Source: Candidatus Methylomirabilota bacterium (GTDB lineage Bacteria > Methylomirabilota > Methylomirabilia > Methylomirabilales > Methylomirabilaceae). From it: 64,000 nt of DNA. The stretch spans positions 1 through 64,000 of the forward strand of contig JACQQF010000062.1 in assembly GCA_016207095.1 (NCBI GenBank), read 5' to 3'. Made by a program: the position numbers and the translations under genes. Below are positions 32,643 through 40,164 of this stretch, one piece after another (position 1 is the stretch's first letter; every line of letters starts with the position of its first letter). Under the pieces are notes generated by a model, which worked only from the letters and a program-made list of their open reading frames with translations, had not been told where the DNA came from and made no database searches.

Positions 32643-33062
32643 TCAGGCCGCCTTTCTGTCACGAGTGGCCGCCTCGCGCGCTTCCCGCCGTGCTCGCGCC
32701 TTGTCGAGCGCGACTCGTTCGAGGTCCAGCGAGGTCAAGAATACCTCCGCCGACCACAGCAGGTTCGCCGCTGCGTCGCGTTCGTCGCTGTCCACGCACT
32801 CACCGGCCAGCAGCGCCACTCGCGCAAGGGTTATGGTATTCATCGCAAAGCGGGCTTGCACTTCCAGGCTGTCCAGACCCGGATAGGGCGGGACTTCGGG
32901 CTCGGAGGCCAACTCCGCTTGTCGCGCTTTCTCTCTGGCGGCCTCTTCGCGGTCGCGCCGGCGCTGGTCTTTGACGATGGACTTCGCCGCCCGCTTCAGT
33001 GGCTTTTGCATGGACAGAAAAACACGGTCGGCATCCGAGGGAGCTTGCTTCTTCGTTGCCAT
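32643..33062 (-). CDS. Small charged coiled-coil protein
   Basis: The 139-residue protein has an N-terminal Lys/Arg-rich half forming a probable coiled coil (residues 20-55, RRRDREEAAREKARQ), a middle segment similar to the downstream neighbour (DSLEVQARFAMNTITLARVAL) and a second charged helix at the C-terminus. Function unknown. It leads a four-gene unit that ends with the integrase. Confidence 0.6.
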   Translation of the reverse strand: MATKKQAPSDADRVFLSMQKPLKRAAKSIVKDQRRRDREEAAREKARQAELASEPEVPPYPGLDSLEVQARFAMNTITLARVALLAGECVDSDERDAAANLLWSAEVFLTSLDLERVALDKARARREAREAATRDRKAA

Positions 33063-33152
33063 TCTCCTTGCCTCCTACTCGCGCGTTCTGTAGGATTACC
33101 TGAGGCAAGTCGCTCTCCGTTCGTGGCGCGATCATAAACGGTGCGGCTTGCT

Positions 33153-33344
33153 CAGAGGGGCCGTCCCTGTTCAAGCAGGGCGGCCTCTCGCTTTCTTCTT
33201 GGCTACCTGCTTCTTCCCTTTCCTCGTCAGATACTGCTCGACAGCTCTCCGGATCTCCTCTCCCATTGACGTCCGTTCTTCAAACGCCCTGGTCCTGAGA
33301 GCCTCGTGCAGGGTATCAGGAAGAAAGATCGTGGTCCGTTTCAC
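33153..33344 (-). CDS. Ribbon-helix-helix (CopG/Arc-type) small regulator
   Basis: The 63-residue protein has a GTG start after GGAGG with 7-base spacing. It begins KRTTIFLPDTLHEALRTRAF, an RHH strand plus helix A, followed by SMGEEIRRAVEQYLTRK (helix B) and a Lys/Arg-rich tail. This is the classic CopG/MetJ-Arc fold of plasmid copy-number and antitoxin repressors. No obvious toxin is adjacent, so a role as the element's transcription regulator is more likely. Confidence 0.75.
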
Positions 33345-33381
33345 GTTCACACCTCCAACATATAGCCATATATACGCCGTG

Positions 33382-33606
33382 TCAAGTCTTTTCTTCGCCC
33401 CCGCTCTTGAGCACCTCTCTCGCCCTCTGGATCGCCGCCTGCGCCCTGACGAGCTCCTGGTCTATCGCCTTCACTTTCGCCTTCCGGTAGCCTCGGCCAC
33501 GACAGACGGCAGAACAGAACCTTGGTCGATTCGCCGCTGTCGGGCTGTAGACGCGCGCAGGCTGAAAGTCCTGCCCACACTCCTCACAGCGCATAATCCC
33601 CCCCAT
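33382..33606 (-). CDS. Small zinc-finger protein
   Basis: This 74-residue protein has a treble-clef-type CEECGQDF...FCSAVC (two Cys pairs, residues 7-35, GRGYRK following) and a helical charged tail. The arrangement CxxCG-x20-CSxxC resembles FYVE/HNH-like and phage zinc-finger proteins. Function unknown. It starts either at the first ATG or at the internal MRCEECG. Confidence 0.6.
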   Translation of the reverse strand: MGGIMRCEECGQDFQPARVYSPTAANRPRFCSAVCRGRGYRKAKVKAIDQELVRAQAAIQRAREVLKSGGEEKT

Positions 33607-33788
33607 CCTAGCCGTTTACACGGCTATGAGGTACAAAAAAAGGCCGCCTGCCCGACCGACTAGGCAAGGTCGCTCGGGCTTTGACCGTTCTCATCTAGGA
33701 TCCGAGGAGAGCCGGCGGAAGACCCGGATCCAGAAGGAACAGACTGGCGGCAGGTCAGCGAGGGTCATCGGGACTCCTGCGTAGTGGC

Positions 33789-33857
33789 CCCGCCTCCTGT
33801 GTGGTAGCATGGGCTCGCACAACCAACCCCACACAACCCTTTTGCACAGGAGGCGGG
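33789..33857 (+). promoter_or_regulatory. Hairpin that would mask the ribosome site of the next gene
   Basis: CCCGCCTCCTGTG (33789-33801) and CACAGGAGGCGGG (33845-33857) are a perfect 13-bp inverted repeat with a 43-base loop. The right arm contains the AGGAGG ribosome-binding site of the ORF starting at 33860, so a folded transcript would block its translation. Confidence 0.55.
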
Positions 33858-33859
33858 AC

Positions 33860-34030
33860 ATGGACCCAATCCAGTTTGCACAACTGTATACGGCGATCAT
33901 GACGCAGAACGTGGTGCTATCCCGGCTGATCCTGGGCGATCGGCCCGAGCGCTTGGCCGACGATCAGACCGCCCTGCAGTACGTCTTCGATCTCTATCGC
34001 TTCGTGGCGTCGCGGGTTGACGTGAAGTAG
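33860..34030 (+). CDS. Small protein, only plus-strand gene of the element
   Basis: The 56-residue protein starts at MDPIQFAQLYTAIM after AGGAGG. It is a helical, slightly acidic protein with no known domain. A longer form from an ATG at 33809 in the same frame would start inside the hairpin loop. It is transcribed divergently from the genes on its left and towards the terminator of the operon on its right. The roughly 480 bases from 34031 to 34508 hold only that terminator; I see no further gene. Confidence 0.5.
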   Translation: MDPIQFAQLYTAIMTQNVVLSRLILGDRPERLADDQTALQYVFDLYRFVASRVDVK

Positions 34031-34242
34031 GCACTCCTCGAAATCGATCGAAGCCAGCGCGGCTTTTCGGGCTGTCATTCAGGAACAGCGGAATCCGTGA
34101 CGGTCGTAGTGCGCTCATCACTGTCCTCCTTCCGGTGGTCGGGGTGGGGTGCATGGTCGGTCACGTCGGTGGTTCCCGGACATGAGCGAGGGTGAAAAAA
34201 TCAGGTGACTGCATAGGGAAGATTTTGCCCCCCCACCCAAGC

Positions 34243-34274
34243 AAAAAAAAGAGGCCACCCCCCCCCTGGTCCTC
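34243..34274 (-). terminator. Rho-independent terminator of the element's main operon
   Basis: On the minus strand GAGGACCA pairs with TGGCCTC (one bulge) around a G-rich loop, followed by eight T. It lies after the last HTH gene (stop at 34509). Confidence 0.7.
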
Positions 34275-34508
34275 TCTGATCGGAGTAGACATCCTACGGT
34301 CACAGGTGATCTCACGTCCGCGCCACCATCGGCCAATCCCATGAACGCAAAGACTTGGCTGAGGATAGCCTGTGCTCACTCATTGGTGGCTAGGCTCCAG
34401 GTGCCGGTTCTGGTGTCACTTGATTCACCATAGAGCGCTCCGTACCAGCGCTGGCTGGGAGCGCCTTTGGCATGGCGGCTCGGGAGGCCTTTGCTTCCGT
34501 CTCCCCAT

Positions 34509-34769
34509 TTATCTGCTCTCCTCCTGTCTCTGAGGAATCCGCATTTTCCACACGGCAGCCCGTGGCTGTTCTCCACGGCGGTTTCGAGGGGGGCGCCGAT
34601 TCTCTTCCTCCTCCAGCCAACGGTCGATCAATGCTGGAGATGTCACGGCTCGTCCACTCGGAAGGTGCAGCAAGGGGAATCGGTAATACTGCCGCCACTT
34701 CCTCACGGTCCTCGGCGTCACGCCGCAGTATTGCGCGATCACCCGGAGCGGAGACAGCAGGCCGATCAT
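34509..34769 (-). CDS. HTH protein (AlpA/terminase-small-like DNA binding)
   Basis: The 86-residue protein has a MerR/excisionase-type helix-turn-helix (SPLRVIAQYCGVTPRTVRKW) followed by a wing (FPLLHLPSGRAVTSPALIDRWLEEEE) and a basic tail. The same architecture, HTH then a TSxAIxxWL wing, occurs in the gene immediately upstream, so the two are probably distant paralogues. The family includes small DNA-binding proteins such as AlpA and small-terminase-like factors in phages. Last gene of the operon. Confidence 0.65.
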   Translation of the reverse strand: MIGLLSPLRVIAQYCGVTPRTVRKWRQYYRFPLLHLPSGRAVTSPALIDRWLEEEENRRPPRNRRGEQPRAAVWKMRIPQRQEESR

Positions 34770-34778
34770 GAGCCGGTG

Positions 34779-35087
34779 TCACCTGCTCCCACTGCGCTGC
34801 GCCTGCTCCTGCCGCCGTGGATCTCGCTTCGGCAGGGAGCGGAGCCACCTCTCAATCGCCTCGCTCGTCGTCGTCCACTGCCCCTTCCACTTCCCACCCT
34901 TCCAGACCAGTGGGAACCTCGCTTCGTTGTGCAACCTCACAATCTTATCCGGCGTCATGTTGCACGCGGCCGCAATGTTCTCGAGCCCGACAAGCCGCGT
35001 CGTGATGGAGGCAACGCGCCGTCGAAAGTGGAGAGGCAGATCGAGGGGCAACCGCACGACCTTGCCGTCCCGTGTTCCCATGGTCAT
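34779..35087 (-). CDS. HTH protein, second copy
   Basis: The 102-residue protein has VRLPLDLPLHFRRRVASITTRLVG, then an HTH (LENIAAACNMTPDKIVRLHNEARF) and a wing (FPLVWKGGKWKGQWTTTSEAIERWL), and ends in a basic stretch. The layout parallels the next gene. ATGA overlap with the upstream gene shows coupling. DNA recognition for packaging or regulation of the element is inferred. Confidence 0.65.
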   Translation of the reverse strand: MTMGTRDGKVVRLPLDLPLHFRRRVASITTRLVGLENIAAACNMTPDKIVRLHNEARFPLVWKGGKWKGQWTTTSEAIERWLRSLPKRDPRRQEQAQRSGSR

Positions 35088-35800
35088 ACCTCCTTCGCCG
35101 TCGTGATGGTGAACGTCACACGGTCCACCACAACCGGTTTGACGGTGATCCCATAGCGTGACGCGAACGCGCGGGCCGTGGCTTCGATCGAGGCGACAAA
35201 CTGATCCCGGCCCGAGACAGCCTCCGCCGCTCGCGCCGCGACTTCAGTGAGTGTGACCTGTTTCCGGGCGAGGACGTAGCCCAAATAGACCTGGCAGTTT
35301 CTCGACGCAGTAGGTTGTGTGCGGGCCCATTGCGAGAGCAGCCGTGCAATGGTGTCGCGAAGGCCGGGGATGGCGGCGGCGTAGCAGGGCGCCTCAGCCA
35401 CGAGCGTCGCGTACCGCCGTAAGGGCTCAACAGCTCCTTGCGTAAAGACGGGGTGCTCGTTGACGATCCTCGCCGCGAGGTCGGCCGCTTGCCGTGTCAG
35501 CGATGGGCCGATCTGCGTCCAGTCGTGCACGAGCGCGTCTGCATCGTGGAAGGCGGTCTGGAGGGCATCGAAGAGCGGCAGGTATTGTGCCTCGAACTGC
35601 GCCGTATCGAAGGTGGCAGGCCAGCGCATCCCCAACCCCTCGAGCGCGTTCCGTATTCGATATCCCGTCGTCTCTCCGGCAGCGCGGAGCCGATCCGCCA
35701 GCCGCACACGGGACTGCTCGATCTCGGCACGAACATCCTCATCGAGCTCGGCGAGCAGACTGGCGATCGCCGTCGTCGGGGTGGTCCGTATTCCTAGCAC
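35084..35800 (-). CDS. Helical protein of unknown function
   Basis: The 238-residue protein starts at GTG 35800 after AAAGGAGG; the open frame extends upstream but without initiation signals. It is mostly helical with many Ala/Glu/Arg, including ELDEDVRAEIEQSRVRLADRLRAAG and a C-terminal KPVVVDRVTFTITTAKEV strand. There is no signal or membrane segment and no recognised family. Its position after the prohead-protease genes might suggest a scaffold or structural accessory role; this is a guess. Confidence 0.55.
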   Translation of the reverse strand: MLGIRTTPTTAIASLLAELDEDVRAEIEQSRVRLADRLRAAGETTGYRIRNALEGLGMRWPATFDTAQFEAQYLPLFDALQTAFHDADALVHDWTQIGPSLTRQAADLAARIVNEHPVFTQGAVEPLRRYATLVAEAPCYAAAIPGLRDTIARLLSQWARTQPTASRNCQVYLGYVLARKQVTLTEVAARAAEAVSGRDQFVASIEATARAFASRYGITVKPVVVDRVTFTITTAKEV

Positions 35801-35832
35801 GTCGTGGCCTCCTTTCAGGGTAAACACATGTT

Positions 35833-36051
35833 TTACCGAATGGCCCAGGCGGCCAACATGATCAGGCCCCGGCTGATCACCAAGAGCAGCGCGAGGCTCG
35901 CCGCCCCAACCAGAATACGACCGGTGAAATAACAGATCCTCAATTCGAGCGGAGCCACCTCCATCTCGATCCCGCGAAACACCACCGAGAGCGCGAAGGC
36001 CCCGTAGGCCAGCAACCCGAGGCTCAGCCAGAAGGTGAGAAGATCGCTCAT
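35833..36051 (-). CDS. Two-helix small membrane protein
   Basis: The 72 residues hold two transmembrane helices (LLTFWLSLGLLAYGAFALSVVF and GAASLALLLVISRGLIMLAAW) separated by a short polar loop. The start overlaps the preceding stop (ATGA). Size and topology fit holin-like or Imm-like phage proteins but are not diagnostic. Confidence 0.65.
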   Translation of the reverse strand: MSDLLTFWLSLGLLAYGAFALSVVFRGIEMEVAPLELRICYFTGRILVGAASLALLLVISRGLIMLAAWAIR

Positions 36052-36308
36052 CGCCTGCCCAGGAAGGCGGCCACTCGCGCCAGCTCGTGCTGTGGAACCG
36101 CGTCTGGAGCTGGTCTACGGGAAGCGCGCGTTCGAGCCGTGAGCGGTGCGTGTTTCTCGATGATGACATCGAGTGTCGCGCTCTCCTCCGGCGTCAAGGC
36201 GGTGCGGCCTTTGAGAAGCACGAACTTTGCACCTTGTACAACAGGTTTATCAACGAGTCCAACAGAGTGAATTTCAATTTCTGACAGTTTAAACTTTCGC
36301 TGTGCCAT
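36048..36308 (-). CDS. Second half of an XkdF-type prohead protease
   Basis: The 86-residue protein starts at ATG 36308 after GGAGGG. It begins KFKLSEIEIHSVGLVDKPVVQGAKFVLLKG, which matches the segment that follows the protease domain in XkdF-type proteins (the xSLVDxPAxxxAxFxxxK motif). It lies 13 bases after the stop of the protease-domain gene, in a different frame. So the two parts that are usually one polypeptide are separate genes here, the second with its own ribosome site. It could work as a complex with the first part. Confidence 0.65.
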   Translation of the reverse strand: MAQRKFKLSEIEIHSVGLVDKPVVQGAKFVLLKGRTALTPEESATLDVIIEKHAPLTARTRASRRPAPDAVPQHELARVAAFLGRR

Positions 36309-36321
36309 GTGAGCCCTCCGG

Positions 36322-36723
36322 TTATTCGACCATTTCGGTTCTGACCGCACGCCCCTTCATCGAGAGACCATTGATCTGGCCGTCGGCGACCATTTTTCGA
36401 AGTCGTGGCGAGAGGCGCAAGCCCAAAAGCCACGTTCCACGCGGGAGCGCGACACCGTTGATGGTGGACGCAGATCTCAAAATGTAGCTCTCGACAACCG
36501 TGACATCGCCTTCGGTGAGGAGCGACTGATGCTGGAGGTCGATCTTTCTTCCATTCTCGGCGAAGCTCACCATCGCTTTTTCGATCTCCTCCTCCTCGAT
36601 CCAGTCGCCCACCTGGTCAACGACTCTTGGGATTAACACGGGGGCGAGAACAAAGCCCCCGGGCGTGGCTTTGACGATTGGGACATAGCGCTCGAACGTT
36701 TCAACCTTCGTGAGGTCTGCCAT
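36322..36723 (-). CDS. XkdF-like phage prohead serine protease, N-terminal domain
   Basis: The 133-residue protein matches the phage XkdF/Peptidase_S78_2 domain: KATPGGFVLAPVLIPRVVDQVGDWIEEEEIEKAM, ENGRKIDLQHQSL, VTVVESYILRS, GTWLLGLRLSP and LMINGLSMKG-like GQINGLSMKGRAV. The His in DLQHQ and a downstream Ser would be the catalytic pair by family analogy. Such proteases mature phage procapsids. Here no major capsid gene accompanies it. It may act on a helper phage's capsid, as in capsid-remodelling satellites, which is inference. AAGGAGC precedes the ATG. Confidence 0.75.
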   Translation of the reverse strand: MADLTKVETFERYVPIVKATPGGFVLAPVLIPRVVDQVGDWIEEEEIEKAMVSFAENGRKIDLQHQSLLTEGDVTVVESYILRSASTINGVALPRGTWLLGLRLSPRLRKMVADGQINGLSMKGRAVRTEMVE

Positions 36724-36726
36724 GCG

Positions 36727-36831
36727 TCAGCTCCTTCTCCAATAACGGCACGTGGTGCATTTCACCCCGCCGGCAACCGACGGGACTAATCTGCTGCTAC
36801 ATCTTGGACTGGGGCCTTGCGTGTCAGCCAT
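36727..36831 (-). CDS. 34-residue Cys-containing small protein
   Basis: A very short frame with an excellent ribosome site (AAGGAGGATGAG) that begins at the stop of the previous gene and ends 3 bases before the protease gene. Cys residues at RCSSR and KCTTCRYW suggest a knuckle-type Zn site. Function unknown; the tight packing supports it being real. Confidence 0.4.
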   Translation of the reverse strand: MADTQGPSPRCSSRLVPSVAGGVKCTTCRYWRRS

Positions 36832-36984
36832 CTACTCATCCTCCTTGTGTCCACAATAGCGACATCGCATTTCCGCGAGCCCCTCGACGCTCCACACCGC
36901 GAGGCATCGATCGCATTGCCAGCGCGTCACTTCGGGAGGCGGCCAGTCGCCTCGAGGCCGCTCAGTCAGTGCGTTACCGCCCAT
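36832..36984 (-). CDS. 50-residue zinc-ribbon protein
   Basis: It contains WQCDRCLAVW and MRCRYCGHKE: two CxxC pairs 14 residues apart, a rubredoxin-like zinc ribbon, with a Pro/Arg-rich N-terminus. The start overlaps the preceding gene's end by 11 bases and the stop touches the next start, so it is embedded in the operon. Confidence 0.55.
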   Translation of the reverse strand: MGGNALTERPRGDWPPPEVTRWQCDRCLAVWSVEGLAEMRCRYCGHKEDE

Positions 36985-37384
36985 TGCGAAACTCCATCTC
37001 GACTTGCTCGGCGAGGAGGTGAAGCGGGCCGCGTTCCCTGCAAAAAGGACAAAATCCCGTCTCAGAATGGTAGGCGGTCGCGCTGGTCCTCAGCGTCAAC
37101 CAGGACACGGCGGGGTTCCCTTGCACCTCAAGACGCGTGATCTCGCCGCGGTACTTCGCCTCGAGCGCCGTATCACGCACTTGGGTTTCTGAAAGATCCC
37201 AGTAGTTCCGATAAGCGGCGGTCAGAGTGAGAGATTGACGAACAAGGGAGCGAAGATCCTCCCGGTGCGCCTCCACCATCGGCTTCAGATCCCTCCAAAC
37301 CATCCGCAGCTTCGGTTGCTGGTAGTCGCCGGCAATCGAGCCGCCCGCCTTGAGCACCTTAGCCAGCACCTCAACGGCGGTCAT
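36974..37384 (-). CDS. Small protein with a docking-like N-terminus and Cys pair
   Basis: The 136-residue protein opens with VEVLAKVLKAGGSIAGDYQQPKLRMVW, which resembles a TubC-type docking domain, the small helix-hairpin found at the start of several primase- and phage-linked proteins. It is followed by a helical middle and a C-terminal FCPFCRERGPLH CxxC. It overlaps the primase-helicase stop (ATGA). A primase accessory role is plausible from position only. Confidence 0.5.
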   Translation of the reverse strand: MTAVEVLAKVLKAGGSIAGDYQQPKLRMVWRDLKPMVEAHREDLRSLVRQSLTLTAAYRNYWDLSETQVRDTALEAKYRGEITRLEVQGNPAVSWLTLRTSATAYHSETGFCPFCRERGPLHLLAEQVEMEFRNGR

Positions 37385-39534
37385 AATGACAGCTCCTCTG
37401 CTTCCTCGAATTCTCGTTCCCGTGATCTCACAGACAGCTCGAAACCCTCCTTTTCGCGGGAACGAGAATCGGTGGTTTGTTCATCGCCGTTTACGGTGTT
37501 TTTTGATTTCTGGTTTTCTGGTTCCCGCGTATAGGTGGGAACTAGAAAACTAGAAATGGAATATCGGTACGGATCACCCCGTTTTCCTGCCCCCTCTCTG
37601 GTGACCTTTTGTTGTTCAACTAGTGCCCGAAGTGCGTGACATTTTATCCCCTTTCGCCACCCCTCCACCCCTTCGGTGATATCCCGCTCCTCAGCGGGTT
37701 CGGGCCGCCCTTGGAGGTAGTCCAAGATCGCGGATGCTGCTTGTGCTTCATCCGCATCACGGCGGGAGGGTCCTGCCGAAAGCATCCGGGTGACGGGATC
37801 GAGGGTCACGACAATTTCATCTAAGTCTGTCCCGTAGCGTTGAATTGATGCCAGTGTCCGATACGACTCCTTGCGTCGCAGGAGAAGGACGGTATCAACG
37901 GCAGCCGCGATCGCCGTGGATCCGAGCGGCGCATCCACTATATCTCTCGCGCCATCCCCTTTCGGCGAGTGATGCGTTGACAAGATATGTGCGCCGGTTT
38001 GCCGGGCGAGGCTCATGAGGGGCTCCAGCGCCTGCGTGACAGCCGCGTAAGCGTCGGCATCCTTCACCCGGATCAACTTCATCAGGGGATCAACAACGAT
38101 GAAGGCCGGGCGCTGCTTCTCCGCCGCGTCTTTAAGTTGCTTCAGTCCGTCTTCTGGGGATGGCGCGATGAACACAAAGATCTGATCGTCGTCAGTCGCG
38201 CCCATCGCCTCGAAGTGGGCGCGTACCTCGTCGCGCTTTTCCTCAAGCGCCAGATAGAACACGGCTCCACAGGCTGTCGGGCATTCAAGAAACCGATCAC
38301 CCCGCGCCACGGCCAGAGCAAGACAGCGGGCAAACGTACTTTTCCCAACCTTCGGCTTGGCAACAACGACCGACACCCCACCCGCAGGGAGGCGATCTTC
38401 TAGGAGCCACTGAACAACCTCCGGCGTCTCATTCAGCAAGTCGCGGAGCGGCGTCAGGGTGAGCAGCCGGCGGGGTGTTTTTGTGTGTGACTGATCACGT
38501 TCTCCTGCTCCGTTCCGAAACAACGCGAGCACGTCTTTGATGCTCCGCTCCGAACAATGAGAGTGCATACACTTAAAGCCCCACGGCTCGCCGTGGCTCG
38601 CCGGTTCAAAGATGCAGGTCTCGGAGAGTCCGCTATCGGTCGAGTGCTCCCCTTGCCAGGGGCACGTCACCGCGTGTTTCGGAGGGGCCAGCGCCCGGAG
38701 ATACAGGTCCCGCCGCTGAAACTCTCCCAGCACGTCAAGCTCTCCGTATCGTGTCTCGGGTAGGACGCTATACGTTCGCGCGACGGGGGCTTGGTCCGCG
38801 AGCCATTCAAGCTGGTCAAGGGTCAGCAGGATCGGAGTATCGGGAGCGGACGTTATCTCTGCTCGCCGGTGCGGGCGGGTTGGAATCGGATCCCCCTTGC
38901 ACGCGATGGTTCCGGGCATTTTCCAAATCCGGCCCGCGTTGAATACTGCGGGGTCAATCTTTACCTGCGCGTCATCGAAACGAGAGGCCAGGGCGTGAAG
39001 TGCCCGTTGAAAGAGGTCGGTTATCTCGGGAGTGTTCGGGAAGAAACAGGGCACAAGCGCATGGCCCCCGTTCCCGCTGTTCGCTTGAACCATCTCCGGG
39101 TAGCTGCCTTCGTTGCACAGATAGGAGACAATCACGTCCCGCCGTGCGATCGCGGCGGCCATCTCCGCGTCGGTCGAGGAAATCCCCGCTGGCCGTTCGG
39201 CGTCCAGGTCGATCGGGAGCCAGTGTCGGGAGAGAATCTCCGCGTCTTTGGTCGTGACCTTTGCACCCTCTCTCAGTCTGTTGTGTGAACGGGCGAGAAG
39301 ATCGGGCGAGACAGCGTTGAGGGTGACGTAGATACTCGCGGTCCCATCATACGGCGCGACGGCCTTCACGAGACGGTCCTTGTCGTCAAAGTACCCCGAG
39401 ACCGTCCCGCGGGGCGTGTTGAGAATCCGCGCCTCGATCACGCCCCCGTTAGGGTGGAGCACGTCAAGCGCAGCGCGAACGGTCTCAGCGTGGAAGCGGG
39501 CCAGCGTAACAATCGCGGGCGCCGTCGCGCTCAT
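37381..39534 (-). CDS. Bifunctional primase and RepA-type helicase
   Basis: This roughly 717-residue replication protein has a primase-polymerase-like N-terminal domain (LPIDLDAERPAGIS near 106, GNGGHALV near 155, FNAGRIWKMPGT near 205). A Cys/His cluster follows (CPWQGEHS...CIFEP...CMHSHC, residues 285-330). Next is an AAA_25/RepA hexameric helicase domain with Walker A (AKPKVGKST), Walker B (AFIVVDPLMKL) and HILSTHHSPKGDGARD, and a winged-helix tail. This architecture drives autonomous replication of satellites, plasmids and P4-like elements after excision. It may start at GTG 39537; ATG 39534 overlaps the stop of the HTH gene. Confidence 0.85.
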   Translation of the reverse strand: MSATAPAIVTLARFHAETVRAALDVLHPNGGVIEARILNTPRGTVSGYFDDKDRLVKAVAPYDGTASIYVTLNAVSPDLLARSHNRLREGAKVTTKDAEILSRHWLPIDLDAERPAGISSTDAEMAAAIARRDVIVSYLCNEGSYPEMVQANSGNGGHALVPCFFPNTPEITDLFQRALHALASRFDDAQVKIDPAVFNAGRIWKMPGTIACKGDPIPTRPHRRAEITSAPDTPILLTLDQLEWLADQAPVARTYSVLPETRYGELDVLGEFQRRDLYLRALAPPKHAVTCPWQGEHSTDSGLSETCIFEPASHGEPWGFKCMHSHCSERSIKDVLALFRNGAGERDQSHTKTPRRLLTLTPLRDLLNETPEVVQWLLEDRLPAGGVSVVVAKPKVGKSTFARCLALAVARGDRFLECPTACGAVFYLALEEKRDEVRAHFEAMGATDDDQIFVFIAPSPEDGLKQLKDAAEKQRPAFIVVDPLMKLIRVKDADAYAAVTQALEPLMSLARQTGAHILSTHHSPKGDGARDIVDAPLGSTAIAAAVDTVLLLRRKESYRTLASIQRYGTDLDEIVVTLDPVTRMLSAGPSRRDADEAQAASAILDYLQGRPEPAEERDITEGVEGWRKGIKCHALRALVEQQKVTREGAGKRGDPYRYSISSFLVPTYTREPENQKSKNTVNGDEQTTDSRSREKEGFELSVRSREREFEEAEELSL

Positions 39535-39743
39535 CACTTACCCCCGTTCCGCATTCCGCGAGAGATAAGCGCCCGCACGTCGGCCTCACGGAATCGGATG
39601 GATCTCCCGATGCGAACTTCTGGAAGGCCCACGCGGTGCCGCCAGCCACGCGATCGGACGGAATGGACAGACCCTTTCAGCAACTCGGCGACATCAAGGG
39701 ACGTGAGGAGCGGAGGGGGGGATTGGTGCGGGGTCAAGGCCAT
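39534..39743 (-). CDS. Excisionase/AlpA-type helix-turn-helix protein
   Basis: The 69-residue protein has an HTH_17 domain: LLTSLDVAELLKGSVHSVRSRGW, GLPEVRIGRSIRFREADVRALI. This family (Xis, AlpA) bends DNA at att sites for excision and can activate the integrase. It heads the large operon at the end of the element opposite to the integrase. The start at 39743 follows GGAGGAG; its TGA stop overlaps the primase start. Confidence 0.8.
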   Translation of the reverse strand: MALTPHQSPPPLLTSLDVAELLKGSVHSVRSRGWRHRVGLPEVRIGRSIRFREADVRALISRGMRNGGK

Positions 39744-40108
39744 CGGATCTCCTCCGTGGGCCAACAAAAAAGGCCCGATGCGAAGTTCGCTCGGGCCTCA
39801 GTCGGGCCTCTCACAGAGGTCGCGGACCTTGATTCGGTCTCTGTCGAGGGTTATCCTCGATGTGCTCTGATAGAATGTCTCACGAAGCAGTATAGCTCAT
39901 TCGGTCGGGGTGTCAAGCAGAATCCGACCGCGTTCCCGTAATTTCTCTTTTGCGGTCACCCTCCCCGGTGGCAGTAGAGATGGTTCTTGTCTGTACGTTT
40001 TCAACTCATTCCGTATCTATCAGTCGCCGTCGCGCTGTCGCTCTAAGTGAGCGTCACTCCCAGCAAATCCGCTCCTGGAGCGGGTTTTCAGCCTCTCCAG
40101 TGTTCGGT
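39744..40108. other. Leader of the element's operon and its right end
   Basis: No gene is seen here. An almost perfect hairpin AGGCCCGA...TCGGGCCT (39770-39797) is followed on the minus strand by a T-run (TTTTTT), a terminator or attenuator just ahead of the excisionase gene. The rest, up to the att copy, has no clear feature. Confidence 0.5.
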
Positions 40109-40155
40109 CTGAAAATCCTGGTGTCGACGGTTCGATTCCGCCCCTGCCCACCACC
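40109..40155 (+). repeat. att site: 3' half of tRNA-Phe (right element end)
   Basis: A 47-base perfect copy of 30749-30795 in the same orientation, without the 5' half of the tRNA. The porin gene ends 10 bases further on. Confidence 0.92.
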
Positions 40156-40164
40156 GTTCTCCTC

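Larger units (their letters stand above)
30749..40155. mobile_element. 9.36 kb integrated element at tRNA-Phe, phage-satellite-like
   Basis: A 47-bp perfect direct repeat at 30749-30795 (3' half of tRNA-Phe) and 40109-40155 marks the ends; the spacing is 9,360 bases. The integrase gene lies next to the intact tRNA. The minus-strand operon runs from an excisionase-like gene (39743) through a primase-helicase, small zinc proteins, a split XkdF-type prohead protease, a two-helix membrane protein and two HTH proteins to a terminator at 34243. Capsid, large terminase and tail genes are absent, so it is neither a complete phage nor a plasmid; a satellite-like element fits best. Confidence 0.85.

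Noticed and set aside
34390..34848. 152-residue minus-strand protein over the HTH genes
   Set aside because: It lies in another frame across the HTH gene at 34509, which has a clear domain; composition is non-protein-like.
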